From Craspedostauros australis (lineage: Eukaryota > Bacillariophyta > Bacillariophyceae > Mastogloiales > Achnanthaceae), in contig JAMXDE010000039.1 in NCBI GenBank assembly GCA_026770025.1, positions 372,001-436,000 of the forward strand: a DNA stretch of 64,000 nt, written 5' to 3'. Positions 22,301-33,950 of this stretch are shown here, piece after piece (positions within the stretch are counted from its first letter, which is position 1; the number at the start of each line of letters is the position of its first letter). A program made the position numbers and the translations under genes. The notes beneath the pieces are model-generated. The model saw nothing but the letters and a program-made list of their open reading frames with translations, was not told the DNA's origin and did no database searches.

Positions 22301-22401
22301 CTAAGGGGATACCTGCACAGCCAGGAAACCCCGGCACAACTGTGCACAGAGCGATGCTCGGAAGAGGAAGACGGCACCAAACCGGAGCTGCAATCCACAC
22401 C

Positions 22402-25400
22402 ATGAGCACGCAGGTAGCCAGAGTTCTGGCAAACGAGGAGGAAGCAAGCAGACTAAACGATGCTTGCGGCGACGGGATGGAGTCGAAGACCAACGACGAA
22501 GTCAGGGTGGTGTTCCAGAACGTGGCACAGATCTCCATATACGCTTATCAACAAAAGAACGAGGAAATCATGGCCTTCATACAGCGATCAAGACTCGATG
22601 TGCTGGCGATGGCTGAAACAAACCTGAGATGGAATCATGTGAGACCCAGCGATCAGTGGGAAGAAAGGGTGTGAGGGAAGGTGAAACGGACCAAGCATAT
22701 GTTCTCGTATAACACCCATGAGCAGGGTCGCGACCCAAGACTATACGGAGGAACAGGAATTGTGCTAACGGAACAGACGGCCGCGAGGGCGTTTCTTTTT
22801 GGAGTGGATGACAGCGGCATGGGGAAATGGTCTTGGTGCAAGATCGAAGGCAAGAGACACAAGTCAGTGAGAGTGGTGTCGGCATACAGGCCGTGCAAAT
22901 CCATGGATGGAGACACCACAGTGTGGAACCAGCAGCTGCGAGCATTGAACAACCAGGGAAGGCACGAAGACCCACACAAAGCCTGGATTACAGACCTACA
23001 AGACCAAGTGAGGAGATGGAAGGAGGACAGGGACTCGATAGTGATTGGTGTCGACCTTAACGAAGATACTGAGCACGGACCAACAGTACAGGCTCTACGA
23101 GCGGTGGGACTGAAGAATTCGGTAACCGACCGCATGGGGGACGACGCGCGGTGTTCTACACAACAGCGAAACCTGACCAACACGCCCATTGATGCAATTT
23201 ATGTGTCGGACGGACTCGAAGTGATACGGGCAGGCTACACGGCGTTTGGGGAGGCCATCCCGTGTGATCATCGAGCTATCTGGATCAACCTCAGCTTCAG
23301 CCAGATTTTGGGAGCCGGGGTGCAACGAGTACAATCCGCCCAGCCCAGAAGGTTAGTCCTCAGTAACCCAAAGGTGGTACAAAAATACAACGACGCGGTA
23401 CTCGCAGAGTACGGAAAGCACCGCATTCACCAGAGGGCCACGACTCTTCTTAAAACAGCGAAGACACAAGGATGGGAACTCAATGGGTCCCAGCGGAAGG
23501 CTTATGATGGCCTGCTAACCCAGGTGTACCAAATCCGGCGATGTGCGGAGAAGAGGAGTAGGAAGTTGACTATGGGGGAAGTCTCATGGTCCCCGGAAGT
23601 GCAGAGCGCTCGGGATCGGGTGAAGTACTGGACTATCGAAGTCAAGTATTGGAAAGGGGTAAAAACCAGCTTGTCATTGAGAAAGCGCTTGAGGGCCCAA
23701 TCAGGATGTGAGGCGGCAGGATCACTGGAGGAGGCGACATCCGCACAGACGGAAGCGTACAAGGCCTACTACAGAGTTCGGAAACAGCACCGACAGGCCC
23801 GGCAAGACCATCTAGTGGATTTAGCCAGGCAACGGCACGAAAGTCACGAACAGGACTATGAGACGGCCATCAAAACGCTCATGAACCAGGAACGACAGCG
23901 AGAACAGGCGAGCAGACTCCGAGCAGTGTTTGGGAAAGGGAAAGCGATGACTACCAAGGTTCTCTTCATGGACGAGGAAGGAGTCGTTCACGAATGTACG
24001 GAACAATGTGACATAGTGGAAGCGTGTATCGTGGAGAACAAGCGAAGGTTCTCGCAGGCACGCGACACCCTGTGTATGTCAGGCAGAGGGAAGCAAACGA
24101 TGGACAAGATCTGGAATCCGGATACGGCGAATCAGCTGTTGTATGCTGCAGGGAATCTTGACGAGTTTGACGACCCACTGTGGCAGCATCTCATGCAGGC
24201 CCTGGAACCGGTGGAGTTCAGCCAAGACGAGCTCACGGTAGAAGAACATGTAAAGGCGTGGAGAAAGCAGACAGAGCTTACCAACTCTGAGCCGAGCAAT
24301 CCGCATTTCAGGCACTTCAAGTCTGCGGCGGCCGATGCCACCCTCGCGGAGGTGGACATGGTCATGCGTGAGATACCGTATCAAACCGGTCACTCTCCAA
24401 AAGAATGGCAGCGAGTTACCGACGTGGAGATATTGAAGAAAGCACAAATATTCAACATCGAAAAAATGCGGACCATCCAGCTGATGGACGCGCAGTTTAA
24501 TCTCAACAACAAGAGGTTGGGACGACAGATGATGGCCACGGCAGAAGAACGGCAATGGATTTCAGATTTCCAGTTTGGAAGCAGAAAGGGTCGATCGGCG
24601 GTCAGTGCGGCACTCAACAAGCGAGTGAGCATTGATGTTGGGAAACAAAAGAAGGTCCCTATCTGGTTCTGCTCGAATGATGCGAAATCATGCTACGATC
24701 GCATTGCCCCAAATTTCGCGGCGACTGTGATGATGGCGGCTGGGGTCAACCCCTCGGCTACAAGGTGCATGGTCCGCACGCTCCGAGATGCAAGGCATCG
24801 CATCAGCACCGCGTTTGGGGTGTCCAGGCAATCCTATGGCAGTGGACCCGATTGCTGCATGCATGGAATTGGACAAGGCAATGGAGCTGGGCCCGCGATT
24901 TGGGCGGTCATCAGTTTGGTTATGTTCAAGGCGATGGAGAGCAGAGGGCACAAACAGACGATGGCCTACCCAAGTGGTGATGGCTCCTTTGATATCCTCG
25001 GGTCGGCCTTTGTTGATGACACTGACCTGATCTTGCTAGGAAGTGACGAAGTGACGTCGTCAGACTTCACGGACATGGTCCGGGACTGGAGCGAGCTGCT
25101 GAAGATCACCGGGGGCGCTATCGTTCCGGCTAAGTCCACGTGGTGGTCGATGACTCCACAATTCGAAGATGGACGGTGGAGGTGGAACGATGGGGACCTG
25201 AACGATAGGATTGCCATCGCCGATGGGGAAGGGGTGGGCAGTGAAATACCACGCCAGCCTCTAGATCAACCCCTATTCACGCTTGGGGTGTTCCTATCGT
25301 TTGATGAGGGTGAGGAGCAACAGGTGCAAGCACTACGGAAGAAGGCAGAGGACTTTGCCGGAAAGATGCGACTCTCCAGTCTGTCTCCAGCGGACACGAG

Positions 25401-27876
25401 ATGTGCTCTTACCCTCCGGTTCATCAAGTCGATCGAATACGTTATGGGAATTACTCAGCTCACGGCAGCCCAATAGAGAAGAATCATGGTGCCAGCGCTG
25501 CTTGCAGCGTTGCCACAGATGGGGTGCTCGAGGACGTTCTCACGGGATCTCGTTTACGCTCCCGTCTCGCTCGGAGGATTAGGGGTGCCTAACCCGGTCC
25601 ACCAGCAGTTGATACAACAGATACAACTTGCGTTCAGTGAAGTACACGGAGACACATCGACGGGTAGGATGCTACGGTGTTCGATTCAAGCGGTCAAGGC
25701 AGAGCTGGGAGTGGGAGGTTCACTGTTCGAGTACCCGTTCGAGAGGGTGCACCATTGTGTGACACCCTGCTGGGTGAAAGGTCTGTGGAGACAGCTTCAG
25801 GACACAGGGGTGAACATCATAGAGACCACGAAGTCTCTCGAGTTGCAGCGGGATGGGGATGAGTTCCATATGTCCTGTTAGGTTCGAGATGGCTTGAAGG
25901 GGGCCGAACTGTATCACTTGAATATGTGCAGGATGAAGATGGGGGTAGCTAGGATGTCGGATATTGTGGACGCGGCTGGTTCGTCACTGTCAATCGGCAT
26001 CATGGAAGGGCAAGGGGCCCCAGCTCAAGTCAGCCAGTGGGCCAACCGGCCAGCGGAGTTGCCCAGCGGATGGTGGAAAGAGTGGCAGCGTTGGTGTAAA
26101 AGCCTGTGTTACCAAGGCCGATTGCTTCTGACAACCCTAGGGAGATGGCACTCGAGCGACGGAACGTGGCAGTGGTGGAAGTCAGCGATGACCGGTGAAA
26201 TCTACGACACAAGCACCCGTCCGATACGAGTGTACATGCTCGTTCGACGACGGCGGACCCGCCTTGCCGCGTACCGCCAGCAAGGGACGGTGATAGCTCT
26301 CCCTACGCTAGTGCATCGGGTGTCGGTGGTTGTTACAGCCAGAGGAATCAACTGGGATGGGCGTATTGGTCTGGACCGGGAGCCGGAAGGTGTCCCAGCG
26401 CCCTATGATCCCGTGGAGGACTTGGGAGGAGATGCCACCTGGGAGCACATGCTGATGGCGGCGCGTAACCACAAGTTACTTCTGGTGAGCGACGGATCGT
26501 ACAAACGTGCACGAGGTACCTCATGTTCGATCATGTTCGACGAGGACACGGAAAAATACGTTGCGTGTAACTCCTTCGTGCCAGGGCCAGCATCGGTCCA
26601 CAGCTCATACCGCAGCGAGATAGCCGGGATATGGGCGTCTTTGGAGATGTTGGCAATGGTGCCAGGTCTCGACGAGGAGTGCTCGGTGATCATCGCTCTT
26701 GACGGACTACAGGCTATGCGCCAAGTGCAGGAGGAATTCATGAGCCCGGGCAAAAAGGACTGGGACATTCTCGTGGAGATCCGACGTCTACGGCGAAGCA
26801 TCCGTGCTAATCTGAAATGGGTGTGGGTGCAGGGACACCAGGACGACAAAGGAAAGCCGCTTACTCGATTGGAACAGTTGAACGTTGAGTGCGACAAGCG
26901 AGCCAAGGCGTTCTGGGAAACGACGGTTCTGCGGCGGCGAGTCAAGCGCTGGCGGTCGGTGACGAATCGATGGACTTTGGTGATCAACAAGGAGCACTAC
27001 TCGCACGTGGGACAGCAGGAGGTATACAACACCTTGCAATCCACGGCCACCCTGGCCTACTGGGCTAGGAAGTTTGGCTGGAGTATGGAGGACGCCCGAG
27101 GTGTTGACTGGGAAGGCTATCAAGGTGCGCGGGCTGCTAAAGGCAATCGGGAGGTAGCGAAATTCGTGACCAAATGGTCGTCCGGGTTCGTTGGAGTTGG
27201 TCGCAAGATGAAATAGATGGGACAGCAGGAGAGTGCAAAATGTTCCTTCTGCGGTTCTGAGGAGACTACAAAGCATGTTCTGTGGTGCAGAGAGCACGAA
27301 GACACCTGGAACACCGCGACAGAAGCTCTGCTCGACAGGATGGTGTCCATCGGTACGGCTCCGAGGCTGGCGGCTAACATGCGTGTTGGCTTGGTTCGCT
27401 GGTGACGCGGGCAGGTCACATCCAGTCCTCAAGGCAGTGTCGGTTGGTACCCGCTATTGCTGGGCTTTCTACACAAAGAATGGCGACGACAACAGGCTCA
27501 ATGGATGGAACGCAACGAGTGCCGGTTTCCTGACGATCTCGCGTGGATGAAGGAGGTGGCGCGATGGATCTGGAAGGTGCCATGGAGCATTTGGGTGTCA
27601 CGCAACGAGAAAGTGCACGACACTGATCAGAATCCGTCCCTGTCGGACCTTCGAAGACAGGTGCGGCGGATGACCAGTGGAGTTAGCCAGGACATGACGG
27701 ATTCAGAAATGGCTCTACTTCGAGAGGGGCATCTTATGGAATACGCAACGGAGTCGCAGATGCGACAGTGGATACTCAACATGACGGAAGTTCGAGCAAA
27801 GGTGTCGGCCCGGCAACAGGCGCGCACCATGGAGAACGAGAGAAGGTTTATGAGCAGCTGGCTCGGTCTGAAATGA
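22402..27876 (+). pseudogene. LINE ORF2: APE endonuclease, reverse transcriptase, RNase H, CCHC finger
   Basis: One reading frame continues for about 1824 codons, broken only by in-frame stops at 22672 (TGA), 25474 (TAG), 25879 (TAG), 27214 (TAG) and 27403 (TGA); no frameshift is needed. Endonuclease motifs: FQNVAQIS, AETNLRW, SAYRP, GVDLNED, TPIDAIYV, CDHRAIW. RT palm motifs: NDAKSCYDRI (A), GIGQGNGAGPAIW (B) and AFVDDTDL (C, around 25006-25023). RNase H shows its acidic set in LVSDGSYK, YRSEIAG, IALDGLQ and VQGHQDD (26485-26850). The C-terminus has CSFCGSEETTKHVLWC. All catalytic residues I can find are retained. Start ATG 22402 is chosen as closest to the endonuclease domain; an upstream in-frame ATG at 22354 is possible. 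Confidence 0.9.
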
Positions 27877-28650
27877 TTGGGGTATCCGACGGCTCGCTCG
27901 AAGCTTGGTCCTACGGGGCCGGTGGAGGCGAGGGTAAAGCCTACAGAGCACATTTATAATGTAATCCCTGAGTTATTATTATGATGCAGAAAAGCAACAT
28001 CATGCAGAGTAGAATAGTAGGGTGTGCGTAGAGTATGTAGTGCACATGATGTTGTGATGGATGTAGAGGAGTATGACACAAGGTCACTCAACAAAAACGC
28101 GCAGTGCAGAACGGAAAACAAAGCGAGAATCGAACCAGCGCAAAAGGATCGCATGAGCGACGAAAGACTCTCTGCCGTGTTGTGTGGCGACACGCGATGC
28201 AAAACGTAAATACAGTGGACTTCATTTTCATCACACGACAAGCGTCCCAAATGCACACTTTCGAAACGGATTGGCAAACACACGCTTCTGCGACCGAAAA
28301 AACCCGTGAGAATCAGTATCGATCTGAACCGGGTGGGACGAAGACATCAAATAAAAAGTCTGTCCAACCACTCGTGAACTTGACGATGTCACTCAACATG
28401 GAACATGCGACGTTGCCATGCACTTAACGACAAGAGGAATCACGTCATCACAGTTTCGACTCGAACTAACGCCCGTAACGTCGAAATGAGCACGTCATTT
28501 TGTTCCAAATCGAGCTTCCCACCAAGCAAAACACAAAGAAAGCGAAAATCAGATAGAAATGGGTGCCACGTGTCGTGACAGGAGCTCCCGAAAAAGCGAA
28601 TTCTGGCCGCTTGCATCACGTTTTGCCTCTAAAACGCTAGGCTGACGCCA
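27877..28650. other. Unassigned sequence between the LINE and the right TIR
   Basis: No credible gene. It would include the LINE 3' UTR and the residual interior of the enclosing TIR element. A T-loop-like GGTTCGATTC on the minus strand near 28115 is not part of a foldable tRNA. Confidence 0.3.
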
Positions 28651-28803
28651 TCATAACTTTATAACCAAAGGCTGGACTCACTGTCTAGAAGCTGTTACTT
28701 ATTACCAATGTGTTAAAGTATATATGGTTAAATTTTAGTCTCCATAGGAGCCCATTTTTTCAAAATCCTGCCGTGGTCGTACGGTCATTGGCTGACGTGG
28801 GTC
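28651..28803 (-). repeat. Right terminal inverted repeat of the TTAA-flanked element
   Basis: It is the partner of 16224-16376, ending ...GGCTGACGTGGGTC followed directly by TTAA (28804-28807). Both arms are 153 bp. With the left arm it defines a 12.58-kb unit flanked by identical TTAA sites, the target used by piggyBac and Kolobok transposons. Confidence 0.8.
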
Positions 28804-28979
28804 TTAAACCTCGGATGGCATCTACGGGGTAGAGGCGTACGCACGCGCAGACGGATAGTTTTGCTAGGGTTCCGAATTCGAGGTTTGCGTGTTGCCGTCG
28901 CGTTGGTGGGGCTTCCAAAGTTTTGGGGGACCCTATAAGCAAGATATGATCGTTTGTTCTTTGAAGATTACATGGTTTT

Positions 28980-29138
28980 GACCCACTTGAGTGACGGGAC
29001 CTGCAGTCCGTCCTGGGATGGTGGCAACATACGGGGCTTTCGATCAAGCCAACCACATATTCATAAACTGGATAAAAATATAAGATGCACTGTGGAAGCC
29101 GATTTTGCTTTAATGTCTTATTTTAAGTTTTATGGACC
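28980..29138 (+). repeat. Left TIR of DNA transposon copy 1
   Basis: It matches the reverse complement of 33414-33572 along all 159 bp except three substitutions, all in the inner two thirds. The inner boundary is TTTAAGTTTTATGGACC. Confidence 0.95.
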
Positions 29139-29420
29139 CATCGATTTCGCGCTCATCTAGACACGACTAGCGCACAGCGGCCAGATTCAGTGTCTTTGTG
29201 CCTTGATTCGTATCGCCAAAAGAAAAATTATCGATGTCAATTGCAGGGCTAATTTAGTTTTTTAGTCCCTCCAAACCAGGATACGTGTGAAACCGTTGAA
29301 TTGGCGTTACTCTGTGAACACGCGCACCAATCAAGGACGATCCAGCAGTGAAGCAGTTGCACAGACTCGTACGACATCGATAAGACTCATAATCTGCATC
29401 TTTACCCCTTTTCATCTTAA

Positions 29421-32400
29421 TTAGGTTTCACATGTGTAATAACTTGCCTCCATTGCAGCTCTGACTCGCCGCAACAATTGTGGCCTCACATTTTGTTCCA
29501 CCAACTCTGGAGATTCCGTATTCTCCTTCATTGTTTGTGTCTCGCACGCAATTTGCTCCGATGCTTCGTTTTCTTCTTGTTGCAGCGCGATTTCCTCCTC
29601 ATCTGCTGCTGTGTGTTGTGCAGGCACGATCTCTGTGTCAGTGCTGTTCGTGTTCGTCGGTGGTGGGGTGTTCGTTGTGTTCGTTGTGTTTGTCGCGTTT
29701 TTTGTTTATCGTGATTTCCGGGGTACTAGTGTTCGCGGCCTTCGGTTTCGTGCGTTGGTAGGACGCGGACATGTACTGCTTCACTCGCATTGGGTTCACG
29801 TGTACCCGTGCATACCAGTCAGTCTTCATTTCAGTCGTCTCCATGCACCGCCTGAATGCCTCGTACTCGGTCGGTCTGTTCTTGGGGTCCGCGCGTGCCA
29901 CTCTGCACACCTCATCCAACACTTCCATCAGATATGGGCGAATGGGCTCGTTACATTGTACGGCTTTCGCAGCCCAACCAGGCTCAGCCAATCGTGGGTG
30001 TTCTGTTGCTGCTGTGGTGTCCTGCAGCACACTACTTACGTCAGGTGTCTCCAAGGCTGCCATGTTGATCGCTTCGAGGCACGTCAGCGCCTTGCTTTCG
30101 GTGGCACTCTTCGCGAACCTGAGGGTCTTTTTCTGCTTCCGTGGTGATTTTGCTGTGAGTGGTTGTTGCGTCGATTGGTGTTCGTTGATGATGGGAACCT
30201 CGAAATTCATGATGTCATAGTCTTCCCATTCCGCTTCCTCCACACGCACTGGATCAGTGACATTTGATGCCGCAAGCAAGTCTGCGTAGCCGTTTCCGTG
30301 TTGCACCTCGTGCGTTGATCGTACATTCATGCCCTTCGCGCGGAATCTGTTGCGTGGATTTGTCTTGTGCATCACACAGTGACCTTCCAAACCTGATGCA
30401 TCAACCAAGACAGTGGTAGTACCTCTGATATTTCCCATTCGCATCGCGTCGAAGATTTCGTGTTCGGTTTGAATTTTGCCGCCGCTTTGCATGTAGGATC
30501 GTAGTACGATAGTGATGTAGGCAAAGTGAGTGTCGATTCGCCCTTTGCCTGTTTGGGCTTCTGTGTAGATCCAAATGACAAATTGGGGAAGTCCGTTGTG
30601 TGACGCATTCTTGTTGATTCACGATGAGACGAGCGCGATGTGCTCGTGGCTGGCGAAGCAGCCCGCGTTGTCTGACTGTAGGATGATTCCTGTGACCGAT
30701 TGTAGGAGATCGCGTACCATCTTCTGGATGATTTTGAGAAGCCCACCAACTTGAAGTGTGTCTTGGGTTGGCCGGCCATGAACAAATATATCAACAAAGT
30801 GATATGTGAATTCATCATCTTTGCAGGTGACAATCATTACGCCAAGGAGCGACATGCCCTTCTTGCCCCAATACTCTGTCTGCGATTCTCCTTGCGCCGT
30901 CGGCAGAATCTTCTGCTTATGGTTGATGACAACGTAGGCACACTTGTTATTGTTGTTGAGCTCGGCCTTGTACTTGTTCATCTGCTGGAATTGGACCTTT
31001 GCTCTCACTTGGTGTGCCATGTACACAGTGATCTCATTGTTGAAGCCCGGTACCGCCTCCAGCATACCGCCTAATTCATCCGCGTGGTCGCATAGATGAT
31101 TGGCCTTGAGCGCCTCGATGAATGGGGCGACGCGAGCATCCATGAATCGCATCGCTTCTCCACATCTGTCACATACCTTGCCTTGTTGATCATGAGTGAT
31201 GGGAGAAAGGGCATTGGCGTCACACTCTGTGGTTGCTGTGGGAGGATGAATGACCATGCATGCCGTATTGGTGTTGGCAGGCGCTGTTGTGTTTTCGGTG
31301 CTGAGTGTAGACTTAGCCTGTTGCGTTTTTGAATCCTTGCGAAGGGCGAAATGAGCGCAGTGCATGGGGTCTTCTTCGCACTTGATCTGCATGTGCGACG
31401 TGGTATACTCCCACTTGAGGAATGTGATCATAAGGTCCAGATCATGCACCAATGTCTCACAGGTTTGAATATACTCCACAGTTAGGTCGTCGTGTCCGTC
31501 ATCACCATTGAATGAATCCTCGAGTAGGGTATTCAAGCGCACGAGCATCTCCTTCAGCGTCTTCGTTGCCATCCAGAAGTAGTTTTCGAAAGAGGAGAGG
31601 CCAGTAATCACTTTGCCTCTGCGTGTGAGCAGGCCTGTCATTGCTCGGAATGCTGGCTCGCCGACTGGGTTGTTCGTCGCAGTCTTGTACATTGCGAACA
31701 GCTCGTCTACGCTCGTTCCGCCACATTCGAATACTGGCACGTTTTCAAATATCACCCCTCCCCACTTGATGTTGTGACAAAGGCCTGCCTTGTATGTGGT
31801 AGTGTTGCTGATGAAGGACACCACGCCAGCCAAGCTGTATGCGCTGACGCGATAGTTGTAGACAGCAGCACCAAGCACATTGCCCTCGCTCAACAGCTCG
31901 TAGTAGTTGCGCAGAGTGAGAAGCTGGCCCCGCGTGATGGTGTATTGCTGTGGCAAGAGGCCGAGACGCTGAACGTCAGGAAGTTCGCTATTGTATCGGG
32001 TGAGGAGGTTTGTGCACTGGCGTGGCGAAGCGGACATGGCGAGAATGCGCCTTGCTGTACGTGCGATGTTCTTCTCACCAACGAGGCAAATCGTGTAGAG
32101 GTTGGGAGCCAGCTTGACTGGCGGCAAGTCCACTCCAGCGCGGACGAACGCCACCACTTGCTCCACCTGCAGAACTGGCAAGGTCATGACTGGGATCAGC
32201 GCTTTCCACAGCGCATTGGAGGCCGCCGTAAAGATCTTCTTCGCTTTGCTCCACACTTGCCTGTTGGAATTGCGTCCCAGTTCAAATCCGCAACGCGGCA
32301 AGTCGGCCAGAACAGCAGCGAGGTTCTTCACTCCGAGCTCCCGCAAAACCTCGTGCATGGTTTCAAATGCATCTGTCTTGTCCTTGCTGTGTTTGTTTTT

Positions 32401-32985
32401 GAATCTTCTGCTGCTTGATTTCCTGGCTATGGTTCTGTTGTGTCCCTTGGGGCGGTAGGTTTCGTCGTCTCCAGCACCACGGCGTTGGATGCGCTTGCCT
32501 TTCTTTGCTGGCTGGATGGTTGGTGTGGAAGGTGGTGCCAGAGTCGGGACGCAGACAGAGACATGCACTTTTGTATTCGCATCAACGCCATGTCCAAAGG
32601 CCTGCACAGTGACCTTGGAGGTATCAAGAATCATGCCATTGTCAGTGGTGATGTGCACGCGAACGAAGAGCTTCTCGTTGGTTGCATTGAGTGTGCGAGC
32701 CTGTTCGTTGTTGGTGAGGATCTCAACATCACACTCGTTGTCGAAGGTCCCGCCTTTGAGTGCAGGAGGCAACAGCTTGTTTGTTGTAGGTGGTGGAATG
32801 TGTTGCTTCCCACCCATACCCAATGGAGGCAGAAGCTTCTCACCAGTAGATGACGCAAACAGTTCCTTGCAATCGATCAGATCCGATGGAAACGGGCGCA
32901 CGGATGGAGAGGATGGCAAGCGTTGCTTCTTGGAGGGAGAAGGATTGGCGTCCTTCGACGCAGCTTTCGTGGTAGAGACGGGCAT
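29421..32985 (-). pseudogene. Putative DDE-like transposase, copy 1 (one stop, one frameshift)
   Basis: The likely start is the Met at 32985 (MPVSTTKAASKDANPSPSKKQRL). A single frame runs to 29638, broken by TGA at 30619-30621, then shifts frame near 29630 for the tail ending 29421. Joined length would be about 1185 codons. The N-terminal third is basic and Ser/Pro-rich. A CxxC (VCDRCGEAMRF) precedes the core. The core has AYVVINHKQKILP, SQTEYWGKKGMSLLG, a central SDN (IILQSDNAGCFASHEH) and WIYTEAQTGKGRIDTHFAYI. I infer Asp/Asp/Glu catalytic positions at the Asn of VVINH (Asp in copy 2), the SDN Asp and the TEAQ Glu. The first acidic residue is therefore Asn here, a likely second inactivating change. 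I cannot place the protein in a named superfamily. Confidence 0.7.
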
Positions 32986-33413
32986 GACGTTGATTGATAC
33001 TGATGGGAGGAAGGAGATGAGTAGTATTGATGGAAGTGAACTGAGCAGCAGGAGGTCAAGAAGGTGAATATACAGACGCTGCATGAGCATGCCACAAGCA
33101 CCGCACGCCAACACGGAGAAGCAAAATTCGATTTGGCGGCAAAATGTGAGGAGATTTGTGACATGTGACGAGAGTCAAAATTTGAATTTGAACCGTAACG
33201 TCCAATAACAGAGCCATATTTCAAAAACGTGTTCGGACAGGCCGAACAATGACGTCGCTGAAATGTCAAATTCCGTACGCAACCCGTCAAAAAAGTTCTT
33301 TCCCGAACGTGTCTGCACACATTGTGTTGTTTGCGTCGGAAAAGCTAATCAATGCCTTGCGATCATTACGGAGCAGCGTGCATATTCGACCAAGTGGACC
33401 GTAAATCTACGAA

Positions 33414-33572
33414 GGTCCATAAAACTTAAAATAAGACATTAAAGCAAAATCGGCGTCCACAGTGCATCTTATATTTTTATCTAGTTTATGAATATGTGGG
33501 TGGCTTGATCGAAAGCCCCGTATGTTGCCACCATCCCAGGACGGACTGCAGGTCCCGTCACTCAAGTGGGTC
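33414..33572 (-). repeat. Right TIR of DNA transposon copy 1
   Basis: Inverted partner of 28980-29138, ending CTCAAGTGGGTC at 33572. The transposase start lies about 430 bp inside this arm, so this is the promoter-side end. Confidence 0.95.
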
Positions 33573-33950
33573 TTATTAGTATGTGGCTAGCTATGAGACG
33601 ACAGCGATGTGGTTCTATACAGTGTGCAGTCGCATTGTGGTGGAGTGCTGCACGGGGCCAGTCTCCAGTATCTTGTTGGCCTTCTTTTGTTCGTCCCTGC
33701 TTCCCTTTCGCGACATGTTGAGGTCCTTCGCATCTCTGCGATATGCTTATCCCATGAGACTTCGCCAACCACTACCAACAGTGATAGGTGGTAAGGCGTG
33801 GGTCTACTTTTATCCTCTCTCATATTGGCAGGAACCCCAATACAGCAAGCAAGCGATACTACTGTGAACCAAAAGGAGACTACCAACAATCAATCCACAA
33901 GGACGAATTCTACGCGCTCGACCAGTAGGAAGAGAAACGAAAGATCAACA

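Larger units (their letters stand above)
19624..27876 (+). mobile_element. Non-LTR retrotransposon (LINE) with ORF1 and APE-RT-RNase H ORF2, inactive
   Basis: About 8.25 kb spans ORF1 remains (19624-21972), a low-complexity spacer and a long ORF2 (22402-27876). ORF2 order is apurinic endonuclease, reverse transcriptase, RNase H, CCHC zinc finger. That order is found in RNase-H-bearing LINE clades such as I/R1/Tad-like groups; I do not assign the clade. No poly(A) tail, LTR or clear target duplication is visible. It lies inside the inverted repeat pair 16224-16376/28651-28803. Confidence 0.85.
28980..33572 (-). mobile_element. TIR DNA transposon with an unfamiliar DDE-like transposase (copy 1)
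   Basis: It is a 4.59-kb unit bounded by 159-bp TIRs (28980-29138 and 33414-33572) that begin GACCCACTTGAGTGACGGG and differ at three positions by eye. It contains one long minus-strand transposase gene. Flanking bases are TTTT on the left and TTAT on the right, possibly decayed TTAA. The high TIR identity suggests fairly recent movement, although the gene now carries one stop and one frameshift. Related broken transposases occur at 43425-46186 and 55876-57060. Confidence 0.85.

Noticed and set aside
22672-27405. Alternative genetic code or stop readthrough to explain in-frame stops in LINE ORF2
   Set aside because: Nearby host genes end with TAG and TGA in the expected places, and the copia polyprotein has none internally, so ordinary decay is simpler.
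28105-28135. tRNA-like T-loop GGTTCGATTC on the minus strand
   Set aside because: The surrounding bases do not form the T stem, anticodon arm or acceptor stem.
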